Shown here in pieces: positions 35,091 to 44,239 of a DNA stretch of 64,000 nucleotides; the stretch's first letter is position 1, and each line of letters begins with the position of its first letter. A program made the position numbers and the translations under genes. This stretch comes from Ectobacillus sp. JY-23. Its GTDB lineage: Bacteria; Bacillota; Bacilli; Bacillales; Bacillaceae_G. The notes under the pieces are model-generated. The model did no database searches and was not told the DNA's origin. It saw only the letters and a list, made by a program, of their open reading frames with translations. Location: NCBI RefSeq assembly GCF_023022965.1, contig NZ_CP095462.1:372001-436000 (forward strand), given 5' to 3'.

Positions 35091-36539
35091 CGTCCCGCAA
35101 AATGTTCGGTAAGGAATATTTGACGGCGGGGGTGGTGCTGTATATGTATCGTCATTTGGATGTACGTATGGATTTTGCAGCGCGTCTAAAAGATTCTTCG
35201 TCACACTGTAGTCCCCTTCTGTCGCTGCTGTCAGCGCTTCCTCTACGCGATGATTCCGCGGTATTACAGTGGGATTGCTCGCTTGCATCAATTGTTGTAT
35301 CTCATCTTTTGTGTTTGGTTGCTTGTCTCGTCTAGACTGCCAGCGTTGTTGCCATTCTGTAAACGCCTCTGTGCGAAACAAAGGTGATTTGTCACAGGTA
35401 TGATAGGTAAGGGCACGAAATGTGTTGGTATAATCTGCTTCATGCTCCTCCATGAGTACAAGCAAATCGCCAATAAGTTTCTTATCTTCTTTTTCCTCCT
35501 GAAACAGTCCGAGTTTTGCCCGCATCCCCGTTTGCCAATGACGTTCAAATTCGGTTGCGTACGCGGAAAGTGCATCTTGTGCAAGTTCCACGGCTCGATC
35601 CTGTTCGTGATGCAGGAGCGGTAAAAGTGTTTCAGCAAACCTTGTCAAATTCCAGCCGCCAATATAAGGCTGATTGCCATATGCATATCGACCTTCTCTA
35701 TCGATAGAGCTAAACACCGTTCCGCGGTCATAGGTATCCAGGAAAGCACACGGGCCATAGTCAATGGTTTCTCCGCTAATTGTCATATTATCCGTATTCA
35801 TTACCCCATGGATAAATCCAACAAGCTGCCACTTAGCAATCAATGCAGCTTGGCGATTAACAACTTCCTGCAAGAAAGAGACATAGGGATTCTCTTGCTT
35901 TGCGGATTCAGGGTAATGGCGCCAGATTGCATAATCTGCAAGCTCTTTTAATTCTTCGAGTGTACAAAAGTTTGCTGCATAAGCAAAGGTACCGACACGT
36001 AAGTGACTGGAAGCGACCCGTGCTAATACAGCACCGGGAAGAGTGGTTTCGCGAATGACAGCTTCACCTGTTGTAACGACAGCTAGACTGCGAGTCGTAG
36101 GAATACCAAGCGCATGCACTGCTTCGCTGATGATATATTCACGAAGCATTGGTCCAAGTGCAGCGCGTCCATCACCGCTGCGTGAGTATGGTGTTCTTCC
36201 CGGCCCTTTTAGCTGGATGTCAAAGCGTGCTCCTTCAGGTGTAATTTGTTCCCCTAATAAAACAGCTCGTCCGTCTCCTAACATGGTGAAATGTCCGAAT
36301 TGATGACCAGCATAGGCCTGTGCAATCGGTAATGCCCCTTTTGGTAAGTCGTTTCCGGAAAAAATTGCAGCTCCCTCTTTTTGCAGCACTTCCGTATGTA
36401 AACCAAGAGAAGCAGCCAAAGGTTCATTTAATATCACAAGTGCTGGTGTGCGTACAGGAGTAGGTTTTTGTACGGTGAAAAATGTCTCTGGCAAGTTTGT
36501 ATAGCTATGCTCTAGATTCCATCCCATTTCTTGATTCAT
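35088..36539 (-). CDS. selO: Protein adenylyltransferase SelO (YdiU/UPF0061)
   Basis: A 483-aa pseudokinase-fold enzyme. Visible family marks: [25 protein letters not shown], the [18 protein letters not shown] loop, GVMNTDNM followed by DYGPCAF, and a C-terminal FCGT. Known: SelO binds ATP in flipped orientation and transfers AMP to Ser, Thr or Tyr of proteins, linked to oxidative stress. In higher organisms the penultimate-region residue is selenocysteine; here it is Cys. GAGGCGG precedes the ATG. Confidence 0.94.
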   Translation of the reverse strand: MNQEMGWNLEHSYTNLPETFFTVQKPTPVRTPALVILNEPLAASLGLHTEVLQKEGAAIFSGNDLPKGALPIAQAYAGHQFGHFTMLGDGRAVLLGEQITPEGARFDIQLKGPGRTPYSRSGDGRAALGPMLREYIISEAVHALGIPTTRSLAVVTTGEAVIRETTLPGAVLARVASSHLRVGTFAYAANFCTLEELKELADYAIWRHYPESAKQENPYVSFLQEVVNRQAALIAKWQLVGFIHGVMNTDNMTISGETIDYGPCAFLDTYDRGTVFSSIDREGRYAYGNQPYIGGWNLTRFAETLLPLLHHEQDRAVELAQDALSAYATEFERHWQTGMRAKLGLFQEEKEDKKLIGDLLVLMEEHEADYTNTFRALTYHTCDKSPLFRTEAFTEWQQRWQSRRDKQPNTKDEIQQLMQASNPTVIPRNHRVEEALTAATEGDYSVTKNLLDALQNPYVHPNDDTYTAPPPPSNIPYRTFCGT

Positions 36540-36677
36540 AGTCCGCCTCTTTCATTCATATTGATAGGTCATTGCCTTCAGTATAACAAAATATACATTC
36601 TTTCCCTATTACTTTGCCTCTAAGAATATCTTTCCTATGTCCGCATACATTCATTATAAACGAAAGGAGTGTGCACA

Positions 36678-37481
36678 ATGCCTTATATAAAAATTGATCG
36701 TGATGTAGAGCTGTTTTATACAGAACAAGGCACAGGAACTCCCGTTATTTTTCTTCACGGTGTGTGGATGAGCAGTCGCTTCTTCAAAAAGCAATTACCA
36801 TACTTCTCTAAGCATTATCAAACCTTCCTGCTGGATTTTAGAGGTCATGGTCAATCCTCAATGACCACTAGCGGCCATACTATTGCGCAATATGCAAAGG
36901 ATTTGTATACATTTATTGAAAAAAAGCAACTGAAAGAAGTTGTATTAGTAGGATGGTCAATGGGTGCTTTCGTTGTATGGGAATACTTAAAACAATTCGG
37001 CGAGGAAAATATAAAAGGTACTGTTATTGTAGATGAAATGGCATCAGATTTTAAATGGCCTGACTTCCCTCTAGGTGCGTTCGATATGGCAACACTTATT
37101 CATTTTATGAGAGGTATCCAAACAGACCGGGAGGCATTATTAAGAGGATTCTTACCGCTTATGTTTAAACGTGAGGTGGATGAAGCAGATTTGACTTGGA
37201 TGCTCAAGGAAACAATGGCTATGCCAGAAAACATCGCCAGCGCCATTTTATTTGATCAATCTGTTGTCGACTATCGCAATGACTTCCAAGATTTCCAAAG
37301 CAAAACCCTACTTTGTTTCGGACGCGAGGAAAAATTAATTCCAGTTGCTGCTGGAGAACAAATTCGTGACGCACTGGCGAACGTCGAACTAGAGATTTTT
37401 AATGAAAGTTGTCACTGCCCCTTCTTAGAGGAACCGGCATTATTTAACACAAAGCTAGATACATTTATACGTAGCTTGTGA
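36678..37481 (+). CDS. Alpha/beta hydrolase
   Basis: A 267-aa hydrolase: VIFLHGVWMSS (oxyanion), nucleophile elbow GWSMG with S94, and H246 in NESCHCPFLEEP. At the usual acid position the sequence is FGREEKLIPV, so the third triad member would be glutamate rather than aspartate, or lie elsewhere. A flexible cap (about 130-205) suggests an esterase/lipase or haloperoxidase-type enzyme; the substrate is unknown. ATG 36678 lies 9 bases past AAAGGAG; the GTG at 36669 abuts that site. Confidence 0.88.
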   Translation: MPYIKIDRDVELFYTEQGTGTPVIFLHGVWMSSRFFKKQLPYFSKHYQTFLLDFRGHGQSSMTTSGHTIAQYAKDLYTFIEKKQLKEVVLVGWSMGAFVVWEYLKQFGEENIKGTVIVDEMASDFKWPDFPLGAFDMATLIHFMRGIQTDREALLRGFLPLMFKREVDEADLTWMLKETMAMPENIASAILFDQSVVDYRNDFQDFQSKTLLCFGREEKLIPVAAGEQIRDALANVELEIFNESCHCPFLEEPALFNTKLDTFIRSL

Positions 37482-37488
37482 ATGATAA

Positions 37489-37523
37489 GAAAGAAAGCTG
37501 TTATAGGCTTTCTTTTTATTTTT
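37489..37523 (+). terminator. Terminator after alpha/beta hydrolase
   Basis: AAGAAAGC and GCTTTCTT arms with a TTTTTATTTTT tail. Confidence 0.85.
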
Positions 37524-37581
37524 CTATAAATCACTTTGATTTTATCGTATGATTATATGAGAAAACTGTTTGGAGGAATAC

Positions 37582-37743
37582 ATGCCTACAAATCGAAAAC
37601 AAAAGAAAATAGACGATACCTATACGTGGAGAGATTTTATCTGGAATGTATTCGCGTGTGTTCCAGAATTATTGTTATATGCATTCCGTCTATTGCGGTA
37701 TGTGATACACGGGATTATTAAACTTTTTACATTTGCTAATTAA
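37582..37743 (+). CDS. 53-aa unrecognised membrane-associated protein
   Basis: ATG 37582 follows TGGAGGA at 7 bases and the frame ends at 37743, just before a strong terminator. The peptide starts with a basic, hydrophilic head (PTNRKQKKIDD), then YTWRDFIWNV and a hydrophobic stretch containing PELLLYAFRLLRYVIHGIIK. It may lie on or in the membrane. A defined ribosome site and its own terminator support a real gene. I know no family for it. Confidence 0.65.
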   Translation: MPTNRKQKKIDDTYTWRDFIWNVFACVPELLLYAFRLLRYVIHGIIKLFTFAN

Positions 37744-37755
37744 ATGATTGTTACG

Positions 37756-37792
37756 ACACAAAAAAGCACCTATTAAGGTGCTTTTTTGTGTG
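37756..37792. terminator. Bidirectional terminator
   Basis: AAAAAAGCACCT and AGGTGCTTTTTT arms between the 53-aa gene and the convergent cotB-like gene. Confidence 0.9.
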
Positions 37793-37804
37793 TAGTAGAT
37801 AAAA

Positions 37805-38467
37805 TTAGTATCTTCTTCCTCTAGATCTTTTGTATTTATAGTCGTAGCGTCTATCTTCTTTTTCATTTTTGTAACTTTTCTTTGTGTCTTCATTTTTGCT
37901 TTTTGTTGTTTTATCTTCTTGTTCTTTGTTACCATCTTTATCTTGCTTTGTTTGATCATCCTGCTCTTTGTTTTCACCTTGCTCTTGCTTGTTTTTATGA
38001 TCCACTTTTACACTTTGAATATGAAACATCGGAACAAAGATGGTCTCGCCCTTAGATTCAAGAATTAATGTGTTTCCTGATCTTCCTTGCAAAGTTCCTT
38101 TCAGTTTACGATTGATTTGGATAGGGTGTCCTTTCATGCTATCCAATAGCGTTGCAAAGCTTAAACCCCTAAATAATTGATCAGAACAAGTAGATTTTTG
38201 TTCGTTTTTGCTTTCTTCTTTTTGGTTTTCTTCTTTTTGGTTTTCTTTATTTTCATTCTCTTCAGCATTGTCTACTTCATTAAACATACTCATGCTTTTG
38301 ATATGATGCATGGAATAATAATAGATACCTTCTTTAGATTCTAGTGCACAGTAATCACGTTTGACAGCACGTAATGTTCCTTTGCTTTTTTCAGGACCGG
38401 CAAAATTGATTTGCACTTCAGACCCCACTAATCGTTTCATTTCCTTCATATTTTGTAGTTTTTCCAA
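37805..38467 (-). CDS. CotB-like spore coat protein
   Basis: A 220-aa protein with two copies of a short SH3/LSm-like beta module: residues about 12-60 (VQINFAGPEKSKGTLRAVKRD, then IYYYSMHHIKSM) and about 111-155 (IQINRKLKGTLQG, then IFVPMFHIQSVKV). The pattern GPESKKG...YYxxHHIKSI is known from CotB, an outer-coat protein of B. subtilis. The modules are joined by a Glu/Asn/Lys/Gln linker and followed by a highly charged tail ending in Arg/Tyr/Lys (YKRSRGRRY), in place of the Ser/Lys-rich tail of CotB. The start is TTG 38467, 8 bases after GGGAGGG. Expression in the mother cell is expected but no clear promoter is asserted. Confidence 0.82.
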   Translation of the reverse strand: MEKLQNMKEMKRLVGSEVQINFAGPEKSKGTLRAVKRDYCALESKEGIYYYSMHHIKSMSMFNEVDNAEENENKENQKEENQKEESKNEQKSTCSDQLFRGLSFATLLDSMKGHPIQINRKLKGTLQGRSGNTLILESKGETIFVPMFHIQSVKVDHKNKQEQGENKEQDDQTKQDKDGNKEQEDKTTKSKNEDTKKSYKNEKEDRRYDYKYKRSRGRRY

Positions 38468-38592
38468 AATAAAACCCTCCCATAAAATTTATAGCATGTA
38501 TCGCTATTGCATGATATGTATGGAGTGTGGACAATGTATGAGACACTTGACCAATTTAGAAAAAAAACTGAACACAAAAAAGTCTTCTATAG

Positions 38593-38620
38593 AAAAAAAG
38601 CCTTCGTATGAAGGCTTTTT
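38593..38620 (-). terminator. Terminator after pepD
   Basis: AAAAAAAGCCTTC and GAAGGCTTTTT arms, GTAT loop. Confidence 0.9.
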
Positions 38621-40070
38621 ACATATGATTCATTTCTTCAAGGATGGCCAGTAAGTATTCCCAGGTACGGATTGTAGATGGGATGTCGAGATGCTCATTT
38701 GGTGTATGCACATCATACATATCAGGTCCTAATGAAATGGCATCAAGACCGGACATTTTTTCTGTAAAAATACCGCATTCGATACCTGCATGAATCGCAA
38801 TAATTTCGGCTTCTTTGCCGTATTTCGCTTGATATACCTTTTTACATAGTTCGCGGATGGGGGAATCTGGATTGTACCCCCATTCTGGATAGTCGCCTTT
38901 CGTTTCTAGCGTACCGCCCAGTAGTTCGGCAATGACCTTTATTTGCTGAAGTGTTTGCTCTTTTAAACTTTTTACAGAACTGCGAATTTCATTTTGCATA
39001 CTTACTTCTGTATCAGATGTTGTGATAACCCCTAGGTTTGTGGAGGAAACAACTAATTCATCAATATCCAAACTCATACTTTGAACGCCATTTGGTGTTA
39101 GCATAATGGCTTGTACGACCGCTTTTGTTGTTTCTTTTGAGAATACGCGCTCTGCTTTTGTTTTCTCAAGCTTTACATATATACCTGGGTCTGAAGCACG
39201 CAATTCATTTTGGAACACCGTGTGCCATTCATCGACTTTTTTTGTTAGAACTGCTACGTCTTGTTTTTCTACGACCACAACAGCTTCAGCTTCTCTTGGG
39301 ATGGCATTTGATTTTAATCCACCATTGATTTCGCCTAATGTATAAGAAACTGAATGCGACAAATCATGTAAAATACGACCTAGCAACTTATTAGCATTGC
39401 CGCGTTCCTTATTGATTTCCATACCGGAGTGGCCGCCGCGCAAACCGCCGATAATGATACGGTATGCTTCTGCATACGGTGAATGTTCCCAAACAATCGG
39501 AAGGTTCAATTTTCCTTTTACACCGCCAGCGCTGCTGACAAGAAGCTTACCTTCTTCTTCTGTGTCCAAATTGATGAAAATCTTCCCCGTAAAATGGCTT
39601 GGCTCTACCGCGATAGCGCCGCCCATCGTCGTTTCTTCTTCTGTCGTAATGATAACCTCAAGTGCTGGATGAGGGATATCCTTCGCATCTAAAAGCGCTA
39701 GAGCATATGCGACCGCAATCCCGTTATCCGCCCCAAGAGTAGTACCATTCGCATAGAGCATATCACCATCAATACGCCAAGAAATGGGATCGCTCTTAAA
39801 GTTATGTACAGTTCCTTTGTTTAGCTCGCATACCATATCCATATGACCTTGCAAAATAACCGTAGGTGCATGTTCATACCCTGGTGTGGCTGCTTTTTTT
39901 ATGATAACGTTTAATGCGTCATCTTGTACGACAGTGAGACCACGTTCATTGGCAAATGCAACTAAATAATCACTAACTTGCTTTTCATTTCCGGATTCGC
40001 GCGGAATATCAGAGATTTCTTTAAAAAATGCAAATACGGCATGTTGTGTTAATTCTTCTAATTGAAACAT
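38619..40070 (-). CDS. pepD: Aminoacyl-histidine dipeptidase PepD (M20C)
   Basis: A 483-aa metallopeptidase of the M20 family: GHMDMVCE (zinc ligand His and adjacent Asp), TTLGADNGIAVAYAL, TTEEETTMGG and C-terminal IHAGIECG. It hydrolyses dipeptides such as Xaa-His in the cytoplasm. ATG 40070 follows AAGGAAGG; the longer frame has no ribosome site. Confidence 0.93.
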   Translation of the reverse strand: MFQLEELTQHAVFAFFKEISDIPRESGNEKQVSDYLVAFANERGLTVVQDDALNVIIKKAATPGYEHAPTVILQGHMDMVCELNKGTVHNFKSDPISWRIDGDMLYANGTTLGADNGIAVAYALALLDAKDIPHPALEVIITTEEETTMGGAIAVEPSHFTGKIFINLDTEEEGKLLVSSAGGVKGKLNLPIVWEHSPYAEAYRIIIGGLRGGHSGMEINKERGNANKLLGRILHDLSHSVSYTLGEINGGLKSNAIPREAEAVVVVEKQDVAVLTKKVDEWHTVFQNELRASDPGIYVKLEKTKAERVFSKETTKAVVQAIMLTPNGVQSMSLDIDELVVSSTNLGVITTSDTEVSMQNEIRSSVKSLKEQTLQQIKVIAELLGGTLETKGDYPEWGYNPDSPIRELCKKVYQAKYGKEAEIIAIHAGIECGIFTEKMSGLDAISLGPDMYDVHTPNEHLDIPSTIRTWEYLLAILEEMNHM

Positions 40071-40125
40071 ATGTACCATCCTTCCTTGTTTTGCTCTCTC
40101 CATTATAGCGTTTGGATAGCAAATG

Positions 40126-40160
40126 CAAAACGCCTTTCTATAAGTAAGAAAGGCGTTTTG
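40126..40160 (-). terminator. Terminator after yebC-family gene
   Basis: CAAAACGCCTTTCT and AGAAAGGCGTTTTG arms with a 7-base loop. Confidence 0.9.
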
Positions 40161-40167
40161 TAAAGAA

Positions 40168-40887
40168 TTACTCTCCTAAATCTACATTGTGGTATACTTG
40201 TTGTACATCTTCTAAATCTTCTAATGCATCAATTAACTTCTCAAATTGTGCTTGCGCATCTGAAGGAAGTTCAACCTCATTTTGTGGCAGCATAGTTAGT
40301 TCTGCCACTGTAAATTCTGTGATGCCCGCTTCTTTAAACGCGTTTTGGACGGCATGAAATTGATCTGGCTCTGCATACACGATAACAGCCTCATCTTCTT
40401 CTAACACATCACGTACATCTACATCTGCTTCCATTAAGAGCTCAAGTACCTCATCAGCAGACTTTCCTTCCATACCAATAACCGCAGTCGCATCGAACAT
40501 ATACGTTACAGATCCGCTCACACCCATGTTACCACCGTTTTTATTGAAAGCAGAACGAACTTCAGCCGCTGTGCGGTTTACATTGTTTGTTAATGTATCA
40601 ACAATTACCATAGCGCCGCTTGGTCCGAAGCCTTCATAACGAAGTTCATCATAATTCTCTTCCGAACCACCTTTTGCTTTTTCAATCGCGCGATCGATGA
40701 TTGCTTTTGGTACACTGTATGTTTTAGCACGCTCTAATACTACTTTCAAAGCTTGGTTAGACTCTGGATCTGGCTCCCCTTGCTTTGCCGCCACATACAC
40801 TTCACGTCCAAATTTAGCATAAACACGAGCTGTGTTTGCATCCTTTGATGCTTTCTTTTCCTTGATATTGTTCCACTTACGACCCAT
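40168..40887 (-). CDS. YebC/PmpR (TACO1) family protein, YeeI type
   Basis: A 239-aa three-domain protein beginning [22 protein letters not shown], with [31 protein letters not shown] in the middle domain. Family members are annotated as transcription regulators; recent work on the family links it to translation of proline-rich stretches. The GRKWNN start is that of the YeeI branch rather than the GHSKWANI branch. Start at ATG 40887 by homology; its ribosome site is weak (GAAAGCGAG). Confidence 0.9.
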   Translation of the reverse strand: MGRKWNNIKEKKASKDANTARVYAKFGREVYVAAKQGEPDPESNQALKVVLERAKTYSVPKAIIDRAIEKAKGGSEENYDELRYEGFGPSGAMVIVDTLTNNVNRTAAEVRSAFNKNGGNMGVSGSVTYMFDATAVIGMEGKSADEVLELLMEADVDVRDVLEEDEAVIVYAEPDQFHAVQNAFKEAGITEFTVAELTMLPQNEVELPSDAQAQFEKLIDALEDLEDVQQVYHNVDLGE

Positions 40888-41083
40888 ACTGAACACTCGC
40901 TTTCAACATTATATATACACAAAATTATAATAGTATAAAATAAGCGTACGATTCAACATTTATTCGCTTACTATCTTCTATTATAGCGCAATGTAACGGG
41001 AATTTGCGAGTTTCATAGATGGAAACCGCCTCTTTTGTATAAGCAAAGTCGTATAGGATATGCTACATCATGAGGTGAAGGAA

Positions 41084-41392
41084 ATGAAAGAGTCACTATT
41101 AGAGATCGTGCCGTCTGCAGTAAAAATACTGCTGCAACAAAAATACGGAGATAAGCGTCTATTGGATGCAATCGTAACGGAAGCTACTTCTTATGAGTTT
41201 CAGCCAGAAGAGATTGTACCGTGCATTATGGCAGCATATTACGCGTATCAATCAGCTGATTATCCCCCAGATACAGAGGAAGAGCAGAAAATGCTAGTGT
41301 TTTATACAGCTATACGTGCCGCATTAAAGCTACTTTCATATGGTAAGTATAAAGCAGTACGTACCAAGGAGGGGTGGATGCGTTATTCATAA
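41084..41392 (+). CDS. Hypothetical protein, 102 aa
   Basis: ATG 41084 lies 7 bases after GAGGTG; the longer frame from 41060 lacks a site. A helical soluble protein (KESLLEIVPSAVKILLQQKYG, then EEIVPCIMAAYYAYQSADYPP). No recognised domain or membrane segment. Followed by a bidirectional terminator, so it stands alone. Function unknown. Confidence 0.65.
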   Translation: MKESLLEIVPSAVKILLQQKYGDKRLLDAIVTEATSYEFQPEEIVPCIMAAYYAYQSADYPPDTEEEQKMLVFYTAIRAALKLLSYGKYKAVRTKEGWMRYS

Positions 41393-41402
41393 AAAACACC
41401 AT

Positions 41403-41436
41403 AACAAAAACGCGCCGGAGTAGGCGCGTTTTTGTT
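41403..41436. terminator. Bidirectional terminator
   Basis: AACAAAAACGCGCC and GGCGCGTTTTTGTT arms with a 6-base loop. Confidence 0.92.
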
Positions 41437-41869
41437 AAATACGATTATAGTCAGCTTTCCACTGTTCAATCGCTTTTTTGATGTCATCAGGCTTCATTCC
41501 TTCGGCTGCCGCCTTCTCGCACAATGCGGGAAGCTCGCTGTCGGACGCAAATCGTAACGCGACAATTTGCCCCATTGTAAGTGATGGATTTGGCAGCTTT
41601 CCGGTTAAAACATAATGGCGTAAGCTTTCTTCTGCACGAATCGCACGATCTTGGGCTTTTAAGGCATACAAACGTACCAACGCCATCGTGATTAAGAGTG
41701 CCGCTGCCAAAAGAACTAAAGTAGTAGCTGTAAGCACTTGCTCATCACTATTTATTGCGCGAAACAAATTAACAATAGCAGTGACCAATGCCCCTAACAC
41801 TAATACAGATAATACATAATGATAAAGCGGATGCATGCGTGTATGATTTTGATAATTTTGTTCCTTCAT
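41435..41869 (-). CDS. DUF6526 membrane protein
   Basis: A 144-aa protein starting KEQNYQNHTRMHPLYHY, with two membrane helices (about 18-36 and 47-68), then RLYALKAQDRAIRAEESLRHYVLTGKLP and a soluble tail, the pattern of the DUF6526 family. Function unknown. It is the last gene of the arsR-ABC operon, 12 bases after the permease gene, which suggests an accessory role in that exporter or in the same stress. Confidence 0.8.
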   Translation of the reverse strand: MKEQNYQNHTRMHPLYHYVLSVLVLGALVTAIVNLFRAINSDEQVLTATTLVLLAAALLITMALVRLYALKAQDRAIRAEESLRHYVLTGKLPNPSLTMGQIVALRFASDSELPALCEKAAAEGMKPDDIKKAIEQWKADYNRI

Positions 41870-41881
41870 CACTTTTCCCCC

Positions 41882-42973
41882 TTATTCCCACTTGAATGTG
41901 TAACTAGCGATAATAAATGCTCCGATTAACCATCCGCCTAAAATGGCGGCTTCCATACCAAGACTTGCAAAGGATGCCCCAACATTCATTGTCTCACGCA
42001 ATGCATGACTGAGATGGGCGATGGGAAGCACATGGACGATAGGCTGTAAAAATTCTGGCATATTTTTAATTGGGAAAAAGACACCGCCAAGAAACAGCAT
42101 CGGAAACGATAAAAATCCCGCAATTGGTGCAGCGCTTTCCGGTGTTTTCGCAATACCGGCAATAATAAAGCCAATCGCCATAAATGCCAGTGTCCCTAAA
42201 ATAACAAAGCTCACTAACGTGAACCAGGAACCTCTTACCTCTACATTAAAAATAAGACGTGCGACGCCGAGGACAATCAAAGCTTGAAGCCCGTTAAGTA
42301 CGAGCCGAGCTGAGATTTGAGCGGCGATGAAGGTAGAGGCTTTAAGTGTTGTTCCTTGCATACGTCTTAGAATGCCTCTTTCTCGCCAAGCGGCAATTTG
42401 GCCGGCCACCCCATTCATGTTGTTGCTCATAATCATCATGGCTACAATACCTGGAACTAAAAAATCAATATACTGTAAATTTAGTGTTTCTACACCTTTG
42501 GCATCCGTAACAACCACAGGCTGGTACGCCGTTTTTTCTTTACTGATGCCGTCCACGACATTGTTGACCAATTGCAAGCCGACCTGTGAGACAGCCATAT
42601 TGGTTTCGTTATAATATACCGGAATGGAAGCAGGATTAGAACCGGCTGAGATTGTTTGTCCATATCCTCTTGGTATGACAACAACAAGCTGAATATCGCC
42701 CTTTTTTAATTGCTGCAAGGCTGTAGATTCTTTCTCTAATGTTTGGACATCGATGGCTTTGTAGGATTTTAGTGCTTTTTGCATATCGCTTGATTGTGCG
42801 GATTGATCTTGGTCTACTATCCCTAGCGTTACACTCATTCCGTTGCCATTCCCTAAAAAAGATCCGAGCATAACCATTAAAAAAATCGGAAAAGCAAGCG
42901 TCCAAAATAACACTTGTCGATTGCGCATAAAAATGCGCAGCTGCGTTAGAGTTAATTGCCAATATGCTCTCAT
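41882..42973 (-). CDS. ABC-2 type transporter permease
   Basis: A 363-aa permease: one N-terminal helix, a large extracellular loop (about 45-180) and five C-terminal helices with FPMLFLGGVFFPIKNMPEFLQPI, the ABC-2 signature. It starts with a 4-base overlap of the ATPase gene. Together they form an export pump of the drug/peptide/lipid exporter type; the substrate is unknown. Confidence 0.9.
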   Translation of the reverse strand: MRAYWQLTLTQLRIFMRNRQVLFWTLAFPIFLMVMLGSFLGNGNGMSVTLGIVDQDQSAQSSDMQKALKSYKAIDVQTLEKESTALQQLKKGDIQLVVVIPRGYGQTISAGSNPASIPVYYNETNMAVSQVGLQLVNNVVDGISKEKTAYQPVVVTDAKGVETLNLQYIDFLVPGIVAMMIMSNNMNGVAGQIAAWRERGILRRMQGTTLKASTFIAAQISARLVLNGLQALIVLGVARLIFNVEVRGSWFTLVSFVILGTLAFMAIGFIIAGIAKTPESAAPIAGFLSFPMLFLGGVFFPIKNMPEFLQPIVHVLPIAHLSHALRETMNVGASFASLGMEAAILGGWLIGAFIIASYTFKWE

Positions 42974-43887
42974 GCTTCTCGCAAGCTCCTTCCTGTCATA
43001 TGTATAAACACATCTTCAAGTGTCGCTGTTCTTGTTTGTAAGTCAAGGAGCTGCAGGTCATGCTGCGCAGCAAAAGCAATGAGACTTGTAAGTGTTGCTT
43101 GTAAATCATCTGTATATAGAATATGAAAATCTTTTTGTGAACCTATTTGTTTTACACCATCTATAGCAGCAAGGTCCACTGTATGTTCTTCACCAAAACG
43201 AAATTGCACTGCACTACTGGATTGTAATTGCTTGACGAGCTCATTTGGTGTATCTAGAGCAATCAATGTACCTTGATCCATAATGGCAATGCGGTCGCAT
43301 AACACATGAGCTTCATCCATATAGTGGGTAGTCAGCATAACTGTTTTGCCCCGCTCTTTTAAGCGCAAAACAATATCCCATAATGTACGTCTTGCTTGGG
43401 GATCAAGTCCTGTTGTTGGCTCATCTAGAAAGATAACCAGCGGATCGTGAACCAGTGCTAAAGCAATAGCAAGGCGTTGTTTTTGACCGCCTGATAGGCC
43501 TTTAATCCTGTTGTTTCGCTTATCTGTCAGCAGCATATCTTCAATTAAATCCGGAATAGAAACATGCTTTGGATAAAAGCTGGCGTACAGATGTAAAATT
43601 TCTTCAACAGTTAATAATTCAAATAACGTGGTAGATTGTAGCTGTACACCAATCACTTCTTTTACTTTTTGCAAGTCTGTAACAATATCATAATCTGCAA
43701 TAGTGGCTGTACCACCATCTGGCTTTCTTAGTCCAACGAGCATTTCCAGCGTCGTTGTTTTCCCAGCGCCGTTTGGACCCAACAAGCCAAAAATTTCTCC
43801 TTTTTGTACTTCAAACGTATTGCCTTTGACCGCCTGAAAGTCACCATATGTTTTAACAAGACCTTGTACCCGTATGATGGGTTCCAT
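42970..43887 (-). CDS. ABC transporter ATP-binding protein
   Basis: A 305-aa ATPase with Walker A GPNGAGKTTT, signature LSGGQKQRLAIA and Walker B VIFLDEPTTGLD, plus a C-terminal DrrA-like extension. ATG 43887 follows GAGAGGTG at 6 bases; the GTG at 43896 is inside the site. It pairs with the downstream ABC-2 permease. Confidence 0.93.
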   Translation of the reverse strand: MEPIIRVQGLVKTYGDFQAVKGNTFEVQKGEIFGLLGPNGAGKTTTLEMLVGLRKPDGGTATIADYDIVTDLQKVKEVIGVQLQSTTLFELLTVEEILHLYASFYPKHVSIPDLIEDMLLTDKRNNRIKGLSGGQKQRLAIALALVHDPLVIFLDEPTTGLDPQARRTLWDIVLRLKERGKTVMLTTHYMDEAHVLCDRIAIMDQGTLIALDTPNELVKQLQSSSAVQFRFGEEHTVDLAAIDGVKQIGSQKDFHILYTDDLQATLTSLIAFAAQHDLQLLDLQTRTATLEDVFIHMTGRSLREA

Positions 43888-43904
43888 CGTATGCACCTCT
43901 CATT

Positions 43905-44216
43905 CTATTTCCGTTTAAATAGCCGCTTCCACGTACATAACTTTTGAAAGCGATTCATCCATTCACACGCTGGATTCAATGCATGTTCACGCAAGCAGTA
44001 ATAGCGAGTTCTGCCTTCTTTGCGCTGCGAAACGAGTTTAGCTTGCTCTAGCACCTTTAAGTGTTTAGACACTGCTGGAAGCGACATGTCAAACGGAGCT
44101 GCCAGTTCTGTAACACTCCTCTCTCCATCTGCAAGCATCTCAAGAATGCTTCTTCTAGTGGGATCTGCTAATACCGAAAACACATCATCCAAATAATCAT
44201 CACTATACTTAACCAT
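43905..44216 (-). CDS. ArsR-family repressor, leaderless start
   Basis: A 103-aa winged-helix regulator: VFSVLADPTRRSILEML, recognition helix SLPAVSKHLKVLEQAKLV, wing RKEGRTRYYCL. No CxCxxD-type metal site is seen. It heads the operon for the ABC exporter and DUF6526 protein and probably represses it. The start ATG at 44216 sits exactly in the middle of a 46-bp palindrome and about 7 bases past the -10 box, leaving no room for a ribosome site, so the mRNA looks leaderless. A shorter start (GTG at 44183) is conceivable but also lacks a ribosome site. Confidence 0.88.
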   Translation of the reverse strand: MVKYSDDYLDDVFSVLADPTRRSILEMLADGERSVTELAAPFDMSLPAVSKHLKVLEQAKLVSQRKEGRTRYYCLREHALNPACEWMNRFQKLCTWKRLFKRK

Positions 44217-44239
44217 ATGGTTAAGTATAGTGATGATTA
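44194..44239. promoter_or_regulatory. Perfect 46-bp palindrome, operator of the arsR-ABC operon
   Basis: The half-site ATGGTTAAGTATAGTGATGA (44217 onwards, plus TTA) is mirrored without mismatch across the axis between 44216 and 44217. It covers the -10 box, the expected transcription start and the first eight codons of arsR. Confidence 0.9.
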
